From an uncultured Prevotellaceae bacterium (GTDB lineage Bacteria > Bacteroidota > Bacteroidia > Bacteroidales > Bacteroidaceae), in the NCBI GenBank assembly GCA_902770195.1, contig CACXSA010000015.1, positions 1 to 53,206 of the forward strand: a stretch of 53,206 nt of DNA, given 5' to 3'. How positions within the stretch are numbered: position 1 is the stretch's first letter; every line of letters begins with the position of its first letter. The notes under the pieces were generated by a model. It did no database searches, had not been told where the DNA came from, and worked only from the letters and a program-made list of their open reading frames with translations. Both the position numbers and the translations under genes were made by a program. Shown piece by piece: positions 1 to 7,893 of this stretch.

Positions 1-1296
1 TGCACCAACTGGTGTAAGGAGAAGATAGACGATACTTTCTATGAGCTGAAGACTATCTATGACAGCAGGGATGGCAATGACATCCGACTGGCTATCACTT
101 ACAAGGGAAAACCCGTGAACAGTGTCGATTACAAGTTCTGGGATGGACAGACGTGGAGTGCTATCTATAGTGCTAAGGACGGATGGGGTGTTCTGGAACT
201 GGCTCCTGGTTTTAGTGGCTCACAGGTACAGATGAAGTACGAGTATGAATATGCCGGTGAGGCTAAGATTGACAACGAGGTGGAGATGGTGCTCAACGCT
301 GTGAAGGGTACTCCCATGCCCAAGGCATATACCAATGTGATGTTGGAGAATAAAGAGAAGAAGAAGGATCGTGAGGCACGTGTGCAGATGATGCAGACCC
401 AGTCGTTCACCACCAATGAGGTGGCGATAGCCCCTCCTAAGGCTATGGAGAAGCAAACCAATGTCTATAAGGCTGCTATCGAACGTTTCGTAGATGCCGT
501 AAAGACTAAAAACTACGACTCTGTACGTGACCTCTTCACCAGTGTGGGATGGGGTATGTTCAACAAGCTGGTGCGCTATGGAAAGGCTAAGGTGCTCGAC
601 TCACAGAATATCCGTTTTCTGGAGGATAACGGACATGTGGTAGAACGAGGGTTGCGCATGTCGTTCTCTTTCGCATCGGGTGGGCGTGCCACTTTTGTGG
701 AGGATGTTGTATTGACATTCGATGCTGAGCAGAAGATTCAAAACATTGCCTTCGGTCTGGGAAAGACTGCAGAGGATGATATCCTGAACAAAGGAGTATG
801 GGAAGAAAAGTCACGTTTTGCCATCATGAACTTCCTCGAGAATTATAAGACGGCCTACGCCTTGAAACGCCTCGACTATATCCGCTCTATCTTCGATGAC
901 GATGCCGTCATCATTACGGGTTCGGTGGTTAGTAAGGCCAATAATGTAACAAACATGGAGAATCAATCGTCTATTAGTCAAGAAGGCAATCACATCATCA
1001 AGATGAATCGTCAGACTAAGGACGAATATCTGGCTAACCTGAAGCGTTGTTTCGAGCGTAACGAGTTTGTAAACATCCGTTTCTCGAACAATGACGTCAA
1101 GAAGATGGGTGCAAACACTGGTGAGTCGTATGGCATCCAGATACAGCAAGACTACTATTCGTCAACGTATGGTGACAAGGGCTATCTGATGTTGTTGGTG
1201 GATATCAATCAACCCACTAAGCCACTTATCAAGCTGAGAACGTGGCAACCGGAGAAAGATCCAGACTTCGGACTTTATGAACCAGGAGACTTTTAA
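1..1296 (+). CDS. NTF2-like envelope protein, 5' end missing
   Basis: The frame is open from the first base to the stop at 1294-1296, so the real start lies upstream; the GTG at 115 is internal. The visible 431 residues begin with a beta-rich segment (about residues 1-95), then a charged linker rich in Lys and Met, then two stretches that look like NTF2/SnoaL-type alpha+beta cone domains (about 155-265 and 270-425, judged from the pattern of an amphipathic helix followed by strands). I cannot assign an enzymatic function. It sits 39 bases upstream of an LPP20-like secreted protein and probably belongs to the same operon as the CHASE2 gene. Proteins of this sort usually have a signal peptide and may carry an LPP20-like N-terminal part, but that end is not in the window. 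Gene reality is near certain; the fold assignment is tentative. Confidence 0.75.
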   Translation, partial: CTNWCKEKIDDTFYELKTIYDSRDGNDIRLAITYKGKPVNSVDYKFWDGQTWSAIYSAKDGWGVLELAPGFSGSQVQMKYEYEYAGEAKIDNEVEMVLNAVKGTPMPKAYTNVMLENKEKKKDREARVQMMQTQSFTTNEVAIAPPKAMEKQTNVYKAAIERFVDAVKTKNYDSVRDLFTSVGWGMFNKLVRYGKAKVLDSQNIRFLEDNGHVVERGLRMSFSFASGGRATFVEDVVLTFDAEQKIQNIAFGLGKTAEDDILNKGVWEEKSRFAIMNFLENYKTAYALKRLDYIRSIFDDDAVIITGSVVSKANNVTNMENQSSISQEGNHIIKMNRQTKDEYLANLKRCFERNEFVNIRFSNNDVKKMGANTGESYGIQIQQDYYSSTYGDKGYLMLLVDINQPTKPLIKLRTWQPEKDPDFGLYEPGDF

Positions 1297-1335
1297 TTTA
1301 AGAAGATAATTATTAACAAAAAAAACTATTAGATT

Positions 1336-1998
1336 ATGAAAACAATGAAATTCTTAGCAGTGTTGGCACTGCTGTCGTTCTCAATGGGTATATCAGCTCA
1401 GAATGCTTTGCAACAAAAAGTGACTGCAAATAAAACTGCCTTGAAGGAAAAAGCATCGAAGGACGCAAAGAAGGAAGCAAAACGTCTAACAAAAGAAGGT
1501 TGGACGGTGTTCCCAGGCGGACTGCCTCTTGAAAAACAGTTAGATCGCGTTTATATGTTCCAAGAGGATTATGACGATGATATGAATCATAAGTACATTC
1601 TAGGAGAAAACATCTCTATGGGTGAGACTGTTGCTGCAGCCCAGGCTCAGGCAACTGAACTAGCACGTATGGATTTGGCCGGTCAAATTGGATCAGAAAC
1701 AACGACTATCGTTGACAATATGCTTGCCAACAAAATGCTTGCTGATGATCAGGCAGCCTCTATTGCTACGACTCTGATAGAAAACAAGACTCTTTACTCT
1801 CAGAAACTTGGACGAATAGAGCCTGTGTTGAAACTGATGCGTGTGAACAAGAAGAACAACAACAAAGAAGTTATGGTACGTCTGGTTGCTAAAAAGTCTT
1901 CCATCGACGAGATTGCTAAGCAGGCTGTCCGTGCAGAATTAGAAAAAGGCGGCAAGGAACTGAGCGAGGAATTAAAGGCTTTTTTCGATAAGAATTAA
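1336..1998 (+). CDS. LPP20-like secreted protein
   Basis: This 220-residue protein starts with a clear Sec signal peptide ending near residue 22 (AQ cleavage site, no lipobox cysteine). A Lys-rich stretch (25-55) follows. The second half has the pattern of LPP20/FlgT-like proteins: a helix in which alanines recur as the chain is threaded through repeated AxAxxxA motifs (about 95-115), then a strand and a helix ending in a charged C terminus. Such domains are found in exported envelope proteins of unknown biochemical role. Its stop codon overlaps the start of the CHASE2 gene (TAATG at 1996-2000), which indicates translational coupling. I infer that it is periplasmic. The LPP20 assignment rests on pattern only. 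Confidence 0.7.
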   Translation: MKTMKFLAVLALLSFSMGISAQNALQQKVTANKTALKEKASKDAKKEAKRLTKEGWTVFPGGLPLEKQLDRVYMFQEDYDDDMNHKYILGENISMGETVAAAQAQATELARMDLAGQIGSETTTIVDNMLANKMLADDQAASIATTLIENKTLYSQKLGRIEPVLKLMRVNKKNNNKEVMVRLVAKKSSIDEIAKQAVRAELEKGGKELSEELKAFFDKN

Positions 1999-3131
1999 TG
2001 GTTAAGCTCTGGAGATACTTCGCCGTGACGATTCTCGCATTTTCTATTGTGGGAATCTACGTGCTGGCAGCTTTCAACCTCAAGGTGTTCAATCCGGTGG
2101 CTGAAATCCTGGAAGACTATTCGTTTACCGACTTCTATTATAAGTTGTTGGATACAGGTGACCGGGAGACCAGTCGTATCGTGACCATTGTCGATATGAC
2201 AGAACTGACAAAGCGTCGCGATTTTGCCCAACTGTTTATGGAAGTGGATGCCCTGCATCCCAAAGCCGTGGGTGTCGATGTAGTGTTCGAAGGATATAAG
2301 GAAGAAGATCTGGAAGGCGATTTCCTGTTGGCTGCGACAGTCTGTCAGCTTCATAATTTCGTGTTCTCCTACAAGATTATCGAAGCAGAGAGCATGGAGG
2401 GCGAGACGGTTCACTCGTTCTATACCCCCAACGACAAGGTTAACGAGGGCTTTACCAATATGCCCCGTCAGTTGTATGGGGGCATGAAGCGTAGCGTGAG
2501 TATCGGACGTGAGGTAGGAGGCAAAGTAGTCCCCTCGTTCATCAAGAAAGTGGTGGATATCTATGCAGGGCAAGAGGTAGTGCCCCTCTCTGATAAGGAT
2601 GTCAATATCAATTTCTCACCGAAGTATTATCATGTGGTGCCCTATGACTCCATCATGGAGTATCGTGACCTGATAGAGGATCATCTAGTGCTCATTGGTG
2701 CTATGACAGAGGAAGGCGACATGCACTATACGCCACAGGGAAAAATTGCAGGTGTGGAGTTGTTGGCATACGCCGCAGAAACGATGCTCCGTCAGACTGA
2801 GATAAGGCATGCTTCAACAGGTGTCACTATGGTGGCATCATTCATCATTGTTTTCCTGTCAGTGATATTGTTGTCCCATTACAAGGCCTTTACTACTAGG
2901 AAGAAGACGTTGTTCCGCGTTATCTTCGGAGCTTCGTTGATACGTGGTTTGTTGATTGCAGGTTGGTTGTCGCTGATTGTCTGGGTAACTTTCATTCTCT
3001 TCTGTAGTTATAACTATAGCATTAGTCTGGCTTTTGCTATGTCGGCTATTGCTCTCATCTACATGGCAGAGAATCTGTATGACACCATCTATAACATTAT
3101 CGTATTTAAGAAAGAAGAAAAAGAAAAATGA
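1998..3131 (+). CDS. CHASE2-domain membrane sensor without cytoplasmic output
   Basis: The 377-residue protein has an N-terminal membrane segment (about 7-27), a large extracytoplasmic domain (about 35-260) and three closely spaced hydrophobic segments (about 273-295, 304-335, 338-360) before a short basic tail. This is the CHASE2 architecture: the extracellular part contains the conserved hydrophobic strands, with the VDMTEL and GVDVVF pieces and a late LVLIGAM strand. CHASE2 normally feeds a cyclase, kinase or GGDEF domain on the inner side. Here the chain stops about 17 residues after the last membrane segment, so any output must come from a partner. It overlaps the previous gene by one base and the next by four (ATGA), so stoichiometric expression is likely. 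CHASE2 assignment is fairly secure; the ligand is unknown. Confidence 0.82.
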   Translation: MVKLWRYFAVTILAFSIVGIYVLAAFNLKVFNPVAEILEDYSFTDFYYKLLDTGDRETSRIVTIVDMTELTKRRDFAQLFMEVDALHPKAVGVDVVFEGYKEEDLEGDFLLAATVCQLHNFVFSYKIIEAESMEGETVHSFYTPNDKVNEGFTNMPRQLYGGMKRSVSIGREVGGKVVPSFIKKVVDIYAGQEVVPLSDKDVNINFSPKYYHVVPYDSIMEYRDLIEDHLVLIGAMTEEGDMHYTPQGKIAGVELLAYAAETMLRQTEIRHASTGVTMVASFIIVFLSVILLSHYKAFTTRKKTLFRVIFGASLIRGLLIAGWLSLIVWVTFILFCSYNYSISLAFAMSAIALIYMAENLYDTIYNIIVFKKEEKEK

Positions 3132-3616
3132 AGTGTAAGAAAATAATTGCATTATGGCTTCTCTTGTTTATTCCTATGGTGGCGATGGCCAAGAAAGAAA
3201 CCGTTTCGTATGTCGTTTCCAAGGTGAGTGGCGGTGTCGAATTGGTGACTCCCCAAGGTAGGCGAAAACTGGAGAAAGGCGATGTGCTTACGGGTGATGC
3301 GACATTGAATATCTCGTTCAGCGGTTCTTTGACGCTGTTGGCTCAGAATGGCGACAAGCAGTATGTGATCAATGCACCAGGAAAAGGAAAACTGGACTCC
3401 TTTTTGGCAGATAAGCGCAATACGGTGCTGACGCTAACCAAGGATTATGTCAAGTCTGTTGTAGCCCAGCTCCGTAAAGATAAGACTGTAAAGGCCCGTC
3501 GTCATAGTGATCCTGCTACCGTTACGCGTGAAATTGTTGTCAAGGACTCGTTGATGGCGGAAGATTCACTTGTGGACGAGAAGACCGATACCATTCCATG
3601 TAATCGTGAACATTAA
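3128..3616 (+). CDS. Small secreted FecR-like protein
   Basis: A 162-residue protein with a signal peptide (1-21, ending AMA). Residues about 25-100 form a beta-rich segment in which a positively charged strand is followed by a KGD turn, an acidic turn and a hydrophobic strand (SGSLTLL), as in FecR-like beta domains. A Lys/Arg-rich helix and an acidic C-terminal tail follow. The gene overlaps the CHASE2 gene by ATGA (3128-3131). In other phyla CHASE2 proteins and FecR-domain proteins are often neighbours, which supports the reading that this is a periplasmic partner of the sensor. The FecR label is a pattern call and not a certain assignment. It is followed after 12 bases by the transglutaminase-like gene. 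Confidence 0.62.
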   Translation: MKCKKIIALWLLLFIPMVAMAKKETVSYVVSKVSGGVELVTPQGRRKLEKGDVLTGDATLNISFSGSLTLLAQNGDKQYVINAPGKGKLDSFLADKRNTVLTLTKDYVKSVVAQLRKDKTVKARRHSDPATVTREIVVKDSLMAEDSLVDEKTDTIPCNREH

Positions 3617-3628
3617 ATTATCAGAGCT

Positions 3629-5242
3629 ATGAAAAGGTATTTGATTATTTTCCATGTGCTGATGTTCGTGCTGGTTGCACCAGTACAGGCTCAGACGCAA
3701 AAGAAGAATTTCCGCAAAGACTTTGAGGATTTTAAGAAAAAAGCCAAGCAAGAGTATGCTGATTTCCGCAAACAGGCTTTTGCAGAGTACACCAAGTTCG
3801 TTCGTGAGGCTTGGGAGGAGTTTGGTGCCGAGCCTCCTGTTCAGATTCCAGAGGAAGAGAAGGTAGAACCAATGGTAGTTCCTGGCTTTGAAGAGGAAAC
3901 TGCAGGATTCTTCAGCAAGCTCTTCGGTGGTGGCAAGAAGGATAAGAAGGAGAAAGAGAAGAAGGAGAAGAAAAAGATGGCCAAGCGTGAGAAAACCAAC
4001 GACCAGCTTGCTGTTTCAACGGTTATTGATGCTCCTGCTCCTGCTCCCAAACAGCCACAGCCAATATCGAAAGTTACCCAGACCAGTGATCCGAATCCTT
4101 ATATGTCTTTCGAAGTATTTGGTACTCAGTGCCGTGTCCGTATAGGCGACAATTGTCGCTTCCACTTGAATGGTTTAAGTGGTGATGAGATTGCTGACCA
4201 GTTGATCGAGTTCCAGAAACCTCAGTTCGATAATATGCTGTACGACTGCCTTGAAGAGCGCAAGGCTCATAATTTCTCCGACTGGGCTTATTATCAGATG
4301 TTGCTTGCGTTGACCAATAAGTTCTATGGCAATCATACCAACGAGGCAACGCTTGTCCTTGGATTCCTCTATTCGCAGTCGGGCTATAAGATGCGCTATG
4401 CACAAGATGGCAATACACTCTACATGATTGTAGCCAGTCAGTATAGCATGTTCGGTAAACCGAGCTACTATGTGGAAGGCGAGTGGTACTATTTGCTTGA
4501 TAATGTCAAGGATGCAGAGACACTTAACATTTGTAAGGCTAAGTTCCCCAAGGAGAGCCCACTCTCTCTGCAGATGTCTGCCCGTCAGAACTTTGCCAAC
4601 AGCCCCGTTAACGAGCGTACCATCACATCGTTGCGTAATCCGGATTTCAGCTTTACCATTAAGTCGAACAAGAACAGTATTGATTTCTATAACACCTATC
4701 CTTGCTCCTATACCGACAACAACTTCATGACACGTTGGGCTAACTATGCTAACACGCCTTTGGAGAAATGGTTGACCGATCAGATATATCCTGGTATGCG
4801 GGAGAAATTGAAAGGACTTACACCTTTGGAGGCTGTGCAGGAGCTTGACTGGTGGGTACAGGGCAAGACGGATTTGAACCGTAGTAATCCTAATCAGGAA
4901 TGTTTCCTCTATGCCTATGACGAGTCTGTATGGGGTTATGACCGTAACTTTTTCGGTGAGGAGAGTATCTTCTATCCCTATAATGACTGTGAGGACAAAT
5001 CTATTCTCCTGTCTCATCTGGTACGCGACCTTGTAGGTCTTGATGTCGTTCTTGTTTACTATCCGGGCCATCTGGCTATGGCAGTTAATTTCCCCAATGA
5101 CGTGGAAGGTGATTATATCCCTGTCAATGGACGTAAGTTTACCATTTGCGATCCCACCTACGTCGGATCTGACGTTGGTGAGACTATGCCTACCATGAAA
5201 GGGAAGGGCACCCAGGTTCTTCTGTTGAAGAGAGACATATAA
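3629..5242 (+). CDS. Secreted transglutaminase-like cysteine protein, paralogue 1
   Basis: The 537-residue product has a signal peptide (1-22). Then comes a helical segment with the repeated FRK..F.EY..FV..AW pattern (25-65), a very Lys-rich segment (about 100-125), a Pro-rich linker, and a large conserved region (about 150-537). The C-terminal part has the order expected of transglutaminase-like cysteine proteins: Cys454 in an NDCED motif, His481 in YPGHLAMAV and Asp508 in ICDPTY. Two paralogues lie at 16718 and 18356. The enzyme might crosslink, deamidate or cleave envelope proteins; the substrate is unknown. Fimbrillin-like lipoproteins in the next block are attractive candidates, by inference only. 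It is the last gene of block one and is followed by a strong terminator at 5256-5290. Confidence 0.78.
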   Translation: MKRYLIIFHVLMFVLVAPVQAQTQKKNFRKDFEDFKKKAKQEYADFRKQAFAEYTKFVREAWEEFGAEPPVQIPEEEKVEPMVVPGFEEETAGFFSKLFGGGKKDKKEKEKKEKKKMAKREKTNDQLAVSTVIDAPAPAPKQPQPISKVTQTSDPNPYMSFEVFGTQCRVRIGDNCRFHLNGLSGDEIADQLIEFQKPQFDNMLYDCLEERKAHNFSDWAYYQMLLALTNKFYGNHTNEATLVLGFLYSQSGYKMRYAQDGNTLYMIVASQYSMFGKPSYYVEGEWYYLLDNVKDAETLNICKAKFPKESPLSLQMSARQNFANSPVNERTITSLRNPDFSFTIKSNKNSIDFYNTYPCSYTDNNFMTRWANYANTPLEKWLTDQIYPGMREKLKGLTPLEAVQELDWWVQGKTDLNRSNPNQECFLYAYDESVWGYDRNFFGEESIFYPYNDCEDKSILLSHLVRDLVGLDVVLVYYPGHLAMAVNFPNDVEGDYIPVNGRKFTICDPTYVGSDVGETMPTMKGKGTQVLLLKRDI

Positions 5243-5255
5243 TATCAAAACTAAA

Positions 5256-5290
5256 AAAGGGAGAGGACATCTGCCTCTCCCTTTATTTCT
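5256..5290 (+). terminator. Rho-independent terminator after the first transglutaminase-like gene
   Basis: An 11-base-pair perfect stem (5256-5266 with 5274-5284), rich in G and C near the loop, with a 7-base loop, then a T-rich tail. The A-run before the stem makes it usable on both strands. It resembles the hairpin at 19747-19775. Confidence 0.85.
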
Positions 5291-5544
5291 CTAAAAAATG
5301 TGATTTTTCCACTGACTGGCACATCTAAAATTACTGGAATTGGCTAACTGGTGAGCAATAGGATGATGCACCGCGGATGTCAGGAAATATCTGCATTTTT
5401 TTTAAATAAGTGTGCAAGGTTACGTACTTGTAGAATTCCCAAATAGTTCCTTTGTTGTAAAAAGTTGTCCCGCTTATATGTAAATTTCTCCCTGTCAGAC
5501 GTATTTTGTTCCGTTCGTGTTGGTTTAGCCGCTTTCTGTATTTG
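5291..5544. other. Gene-poor stretch between the two blocks
   Basis: No credible ORF on either strand. It is the left part of a 558-base gap (5243-5800) whose right part holds the promoter and leader of the caspase/fimbrillin block. Apart from T-rich runs I see no structure here. Confidence 0.5.
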
Positions 5545-5572
5545 TTTGTTATAATTATTTTTACTATCTTTG
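5545..5572 (+). promoter_or_regulatory. Bacteroidota-type promoter of the caspase/fimbrillin block
   Basis: A TTTG at 5545-5548 and a TATCTTTG at 5565-5572, followed by C, are separated by 16 bases. This matches the TTTG / TAnnTTTG consensus, and a TTTG at 5541-5544 gives the more usual spacing of 20. Transcription should start near 5577, giving a leader of about 220 bases before the first start codon at 5801. Confidence 0.7.
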
Positions 5573-5576
5573 CAAA

Positions 5577-5800
5577 ATCGTTAGTTCTTGTTTTGGCAAG
5601 CAGCCTGTAGGGCGAGTGAGTCCTGAAAGGGTCGAACCAGACGGTCTTATATACGAGAAAGACGTTTTCTTTTTAGAACAGCACCTACGCCTTTTTGTGT
5701 ATTAAGGAAACATATTACTACAAAACGATTTGGCCGAACTTTGGGGTGTTGGTAAGGCAAGCTCAAAATAGCTATAGATAAATAATTAAAACTGTTATAT
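5577..5800 (+). other. Long 5' leader with attenuator-like hairpin
   Basis: About 220 untranslated bases lie between the predicted start of transcription and the propeller gene. A GC-rich first half (5595-5640) is followed by a hairpin formed by 5641-5648 and 5659-5666 (one bulged G), which runs directly into a T-rich stretch (5666-5676). That resembles an intrinsic terminator inside a leader. I do not recognise a named riboswitch class. It could be a regulatory leader RNA or merely a long untranslated region. Confidence 0.4.
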
Positions 5801-7876
5801 ATGAGAAAAATTACTAAAAGTTGCTGTCTTCTTTCACTGTGTATGTTTTTGTCCTCACAGGCAGTGTTGGCACAGGAGTCTTTGGTTCTGAATGGCACAG
5901 ATGAGGCCTATCAACAGACAGCCACACCCGTTTTCTTGGGTAATTATCAAAACAACACGATTTTTGTCACTGGCAAAAATGTAAGTAATCTTCGTGGAGG
6001 ACATTTGTTGTCATCTAATAAGCAAATCCGTTCTTTGGCTGTATGTCCAGTAGGAACCACTTTTGCTGTCGTCAGAGATCAGGAAAAATGGGTTGATATT
6101 TATGATCTTTGGTCAAAGAACAAAAAGGTAGGCAGAGCTAAATTAAATGATGTGGTGACTGCTTGCTGTTATTCGTCAGATGGTATGCGTTTGGCAGTTT
6201 CTGATGAGAAAGGTCAACTCTCTTTTTTCCGACTCAGTGATTATAGTCTGATAGATGCTATAAGTTTATCTTTTGTTGCAAACAAGTTGGTTGTAAGTGA
6301 TGATGGAAAACTCTTAGCTGCGTCTAATGGTACTACTATTGCCGTTATTGGGATGGATGATAAGATCCAGCATGCGGAGTTGTCAGTATCAGGTAAATTA
6401 TCTGCGATGAGGTTTTCTCCCGATTCAAAAGAGTTAGCATTGTTAGCAGATAATGGACAAATGAGAGTGTTTGACACGCGTACTTTTAATCAAAAGTGGG
6501 ATATCCAATCACTTGGAGAAGGCCGTGATTGTGACTTTCATCCCAATGGGAAATATATTGCTGTCGTTACGGGTAGTTCCCGAATTTCGTTAGTAAATGT
6601 TGTTGATGATGCTGATCGTATGTATGTTGATACAGATGAAGGTGGCATAAATAATTTGCTATTTGCAAAAGATAATCGAGGTGGTCTTTACCTTGTTTAT
6701 AATACTTCTAACGCTGTGCATTATAAACAGATGAATGAACTTCCTCCTTTCCTTACAAAATTGCTTGATGATGAAGTTCAGGCTCGTATGGCAGAGTGGG
6801 AGAAACGAATGCCTGATGAAACAGACGAAGAGTATCAGTTACGTGTGAATGATGAAACCCGTGCTGCTCAAATGCGAATATTCGAAGAAGAAATTGCTAC
6901 TAGAATGGCAGCCGATTATGGTACTGACAATCAGATGACATTGGGTAACTATAACCCCGAAACCAATATGATGGCTCTTGATTTTGGAGATATGCCTCCA
7001 ATTTACATTGATGTTCCTAAAGAGGATTTGCGTTACTTTATGAATGCTGATGACATTGAGATTCGAAATCCGATTTATGGTGTTGGAAAGAATGATAAGT
7101 TTGAATTGTTATATGCAGATATTTATAACAAACAAACAGGAAAGACCTATGTGTTTGATAATCGTGAACGTAAATCTTTAGATTACCTAGCAGAAGAAAA
7201 TGGTTTCCTTCCGTTGGAATATGCTCAGACAGGTGTTATGGACGAAATGAAACTGGATGAACTGAAAGAAACAGAGTTGTTAGCGGCAAAACAAGATAAA
7301 AAGCTTTCTGATCATACGAAAATAAACGTAAGTACAAGTACCTTTAATGAGGTGGACAAAGATGGTCAACGTCATTTGAATTACAAAGTTAGTTTTGGTT
7401 ACACAGTGGATGATAAGTTCTCATCTCGTGAAGATTTTGCTCCTGGTCGATATAAGTCCAATGAATCTGTTGCAGCTCAGACAATGTTGGGTATCATGGA
7501 CAAAGCTATGCAGGGTGAATTCTCTAAATATATAAAAGAAGGTAAAAAAGTGAAGATTATTATCACAGGTTCTGCAGACGGTAGCCCTATTAAGCGTCCA
7601 TTGCCTTATTCAGGTGAATATGGTGACTATGATAATGCACCTGTGAACTTTAGAGGAGAGACTTTGGCATTAACAGTAAACAAGAATACAGGTATTGCCA
7701 CAAATGAACAATTGGCATTTATGCGTTCTATGGGCATGAAGGATTCTATTAAGAAGAAAATTACAGTTCTTGAAAAATTGGATTGTCTTTTTGAAACCCA
7801 AATAGAGCAAGCCGAGGAAATTGGTGGCAAATATCGTAGAATTTATGTAGATTATATTTTTGTAGATGCGTTCTAA
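5801..7876 (+). CDS. Secreted beta-propeller protein with OmpA-like C-terminal domain
   Basis: The 691-residue protein has a signal peptide (1-25). Residues about 30-310 show recurring WD40-like or propeller blades (motifs such as YSSDGMRLAVS, FSPDSKELALL, FHPNGKYIAVV). A domain of about 140 residues (323-465) starts with W, an ET.EEY..RV pattern and continues with an N-P-x-T-N turn and a GKTY.F strand; the same domain occurs in the next gene. The C-terminal 110 residues (about 580-691) resemble a divergent OmpA/MotB-type peptidoglycan-binding fold, with IIITGSADGSP followed later by NEQLAFMRSMGM. I infer a periplasmic scaffold tied to the cell wall. It is the first gene of block two, has a long leader, and lies 17 bases before the caspase gene. 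Base composition of this block is visibly AT-richer than the blocks around it. Confidence 0.75.
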   Translation: MRKITKSCCLLSLCMFLSSQAVLAQESLVLNGTDEAYQQTATPVFLGNYQNNTIFVTGKNVSNLRGGHLLSSNKQIRSLAVCPVGTTFAVVRDQEKWVDIYDLWSKNKKVGRAKLNDVVTACCYSSDGMRLAVSDEKGQLSFFRLSDYSLIDAISLSFVANKLVVSDDGKLLAASNGTTIAVIGMDDKIQHAELSVSGKLSAMRFSPDSKELALLADNGQMRVFDTRTFNQKWDIQSLGEGRDCDFHPNGKYIAVVTGSSRISLVNVVDDADRMYVDTDEGGINNLLFAKDNRGGLYLVYNTSNAVHYKQMNELPPFLTKLLDDEVQARMAEWEKRMPDETDEEYQLRVNDETRAAQMRIFEEEIATRMAADYGTDNQMTLGNYNPETNMMALDFGDMPPIYIDVPKEDLRYFMNADDIEIRNPIYGVGKNDKFELLYADIYNKQTGKTYVFDNRERKSLDYLAEENGFLPLEYAQTGVMDEMKLDELKETELLAAKQDKKLSDHTKINVSTSTFNEVDKDGQRHLNYKVSFGYTVDDKFSSREDFAPGRYKSNESVAAQTMLGIMDKAMQGEFSKYIKEGKKVKIIITGSADGSPIKRPLPYSGEYGDYDNAPVNFRGETLALTVNKNTGIATNEQLAFMRSMGMKDSIKKKITVLEKLDCLFETQIEQAEEIGGKYRRIYVDYIFVDAF

Positions 7877-7893
7877 AACATGGGGAATAAAAA

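Noticed and set aside
4175-5248. Minus-strand open frame of 357 codons opposite the first transglutaminase gene
   Set aside because: Antisense frame with no family features; the plus-strand frame carries the catalytic residues.
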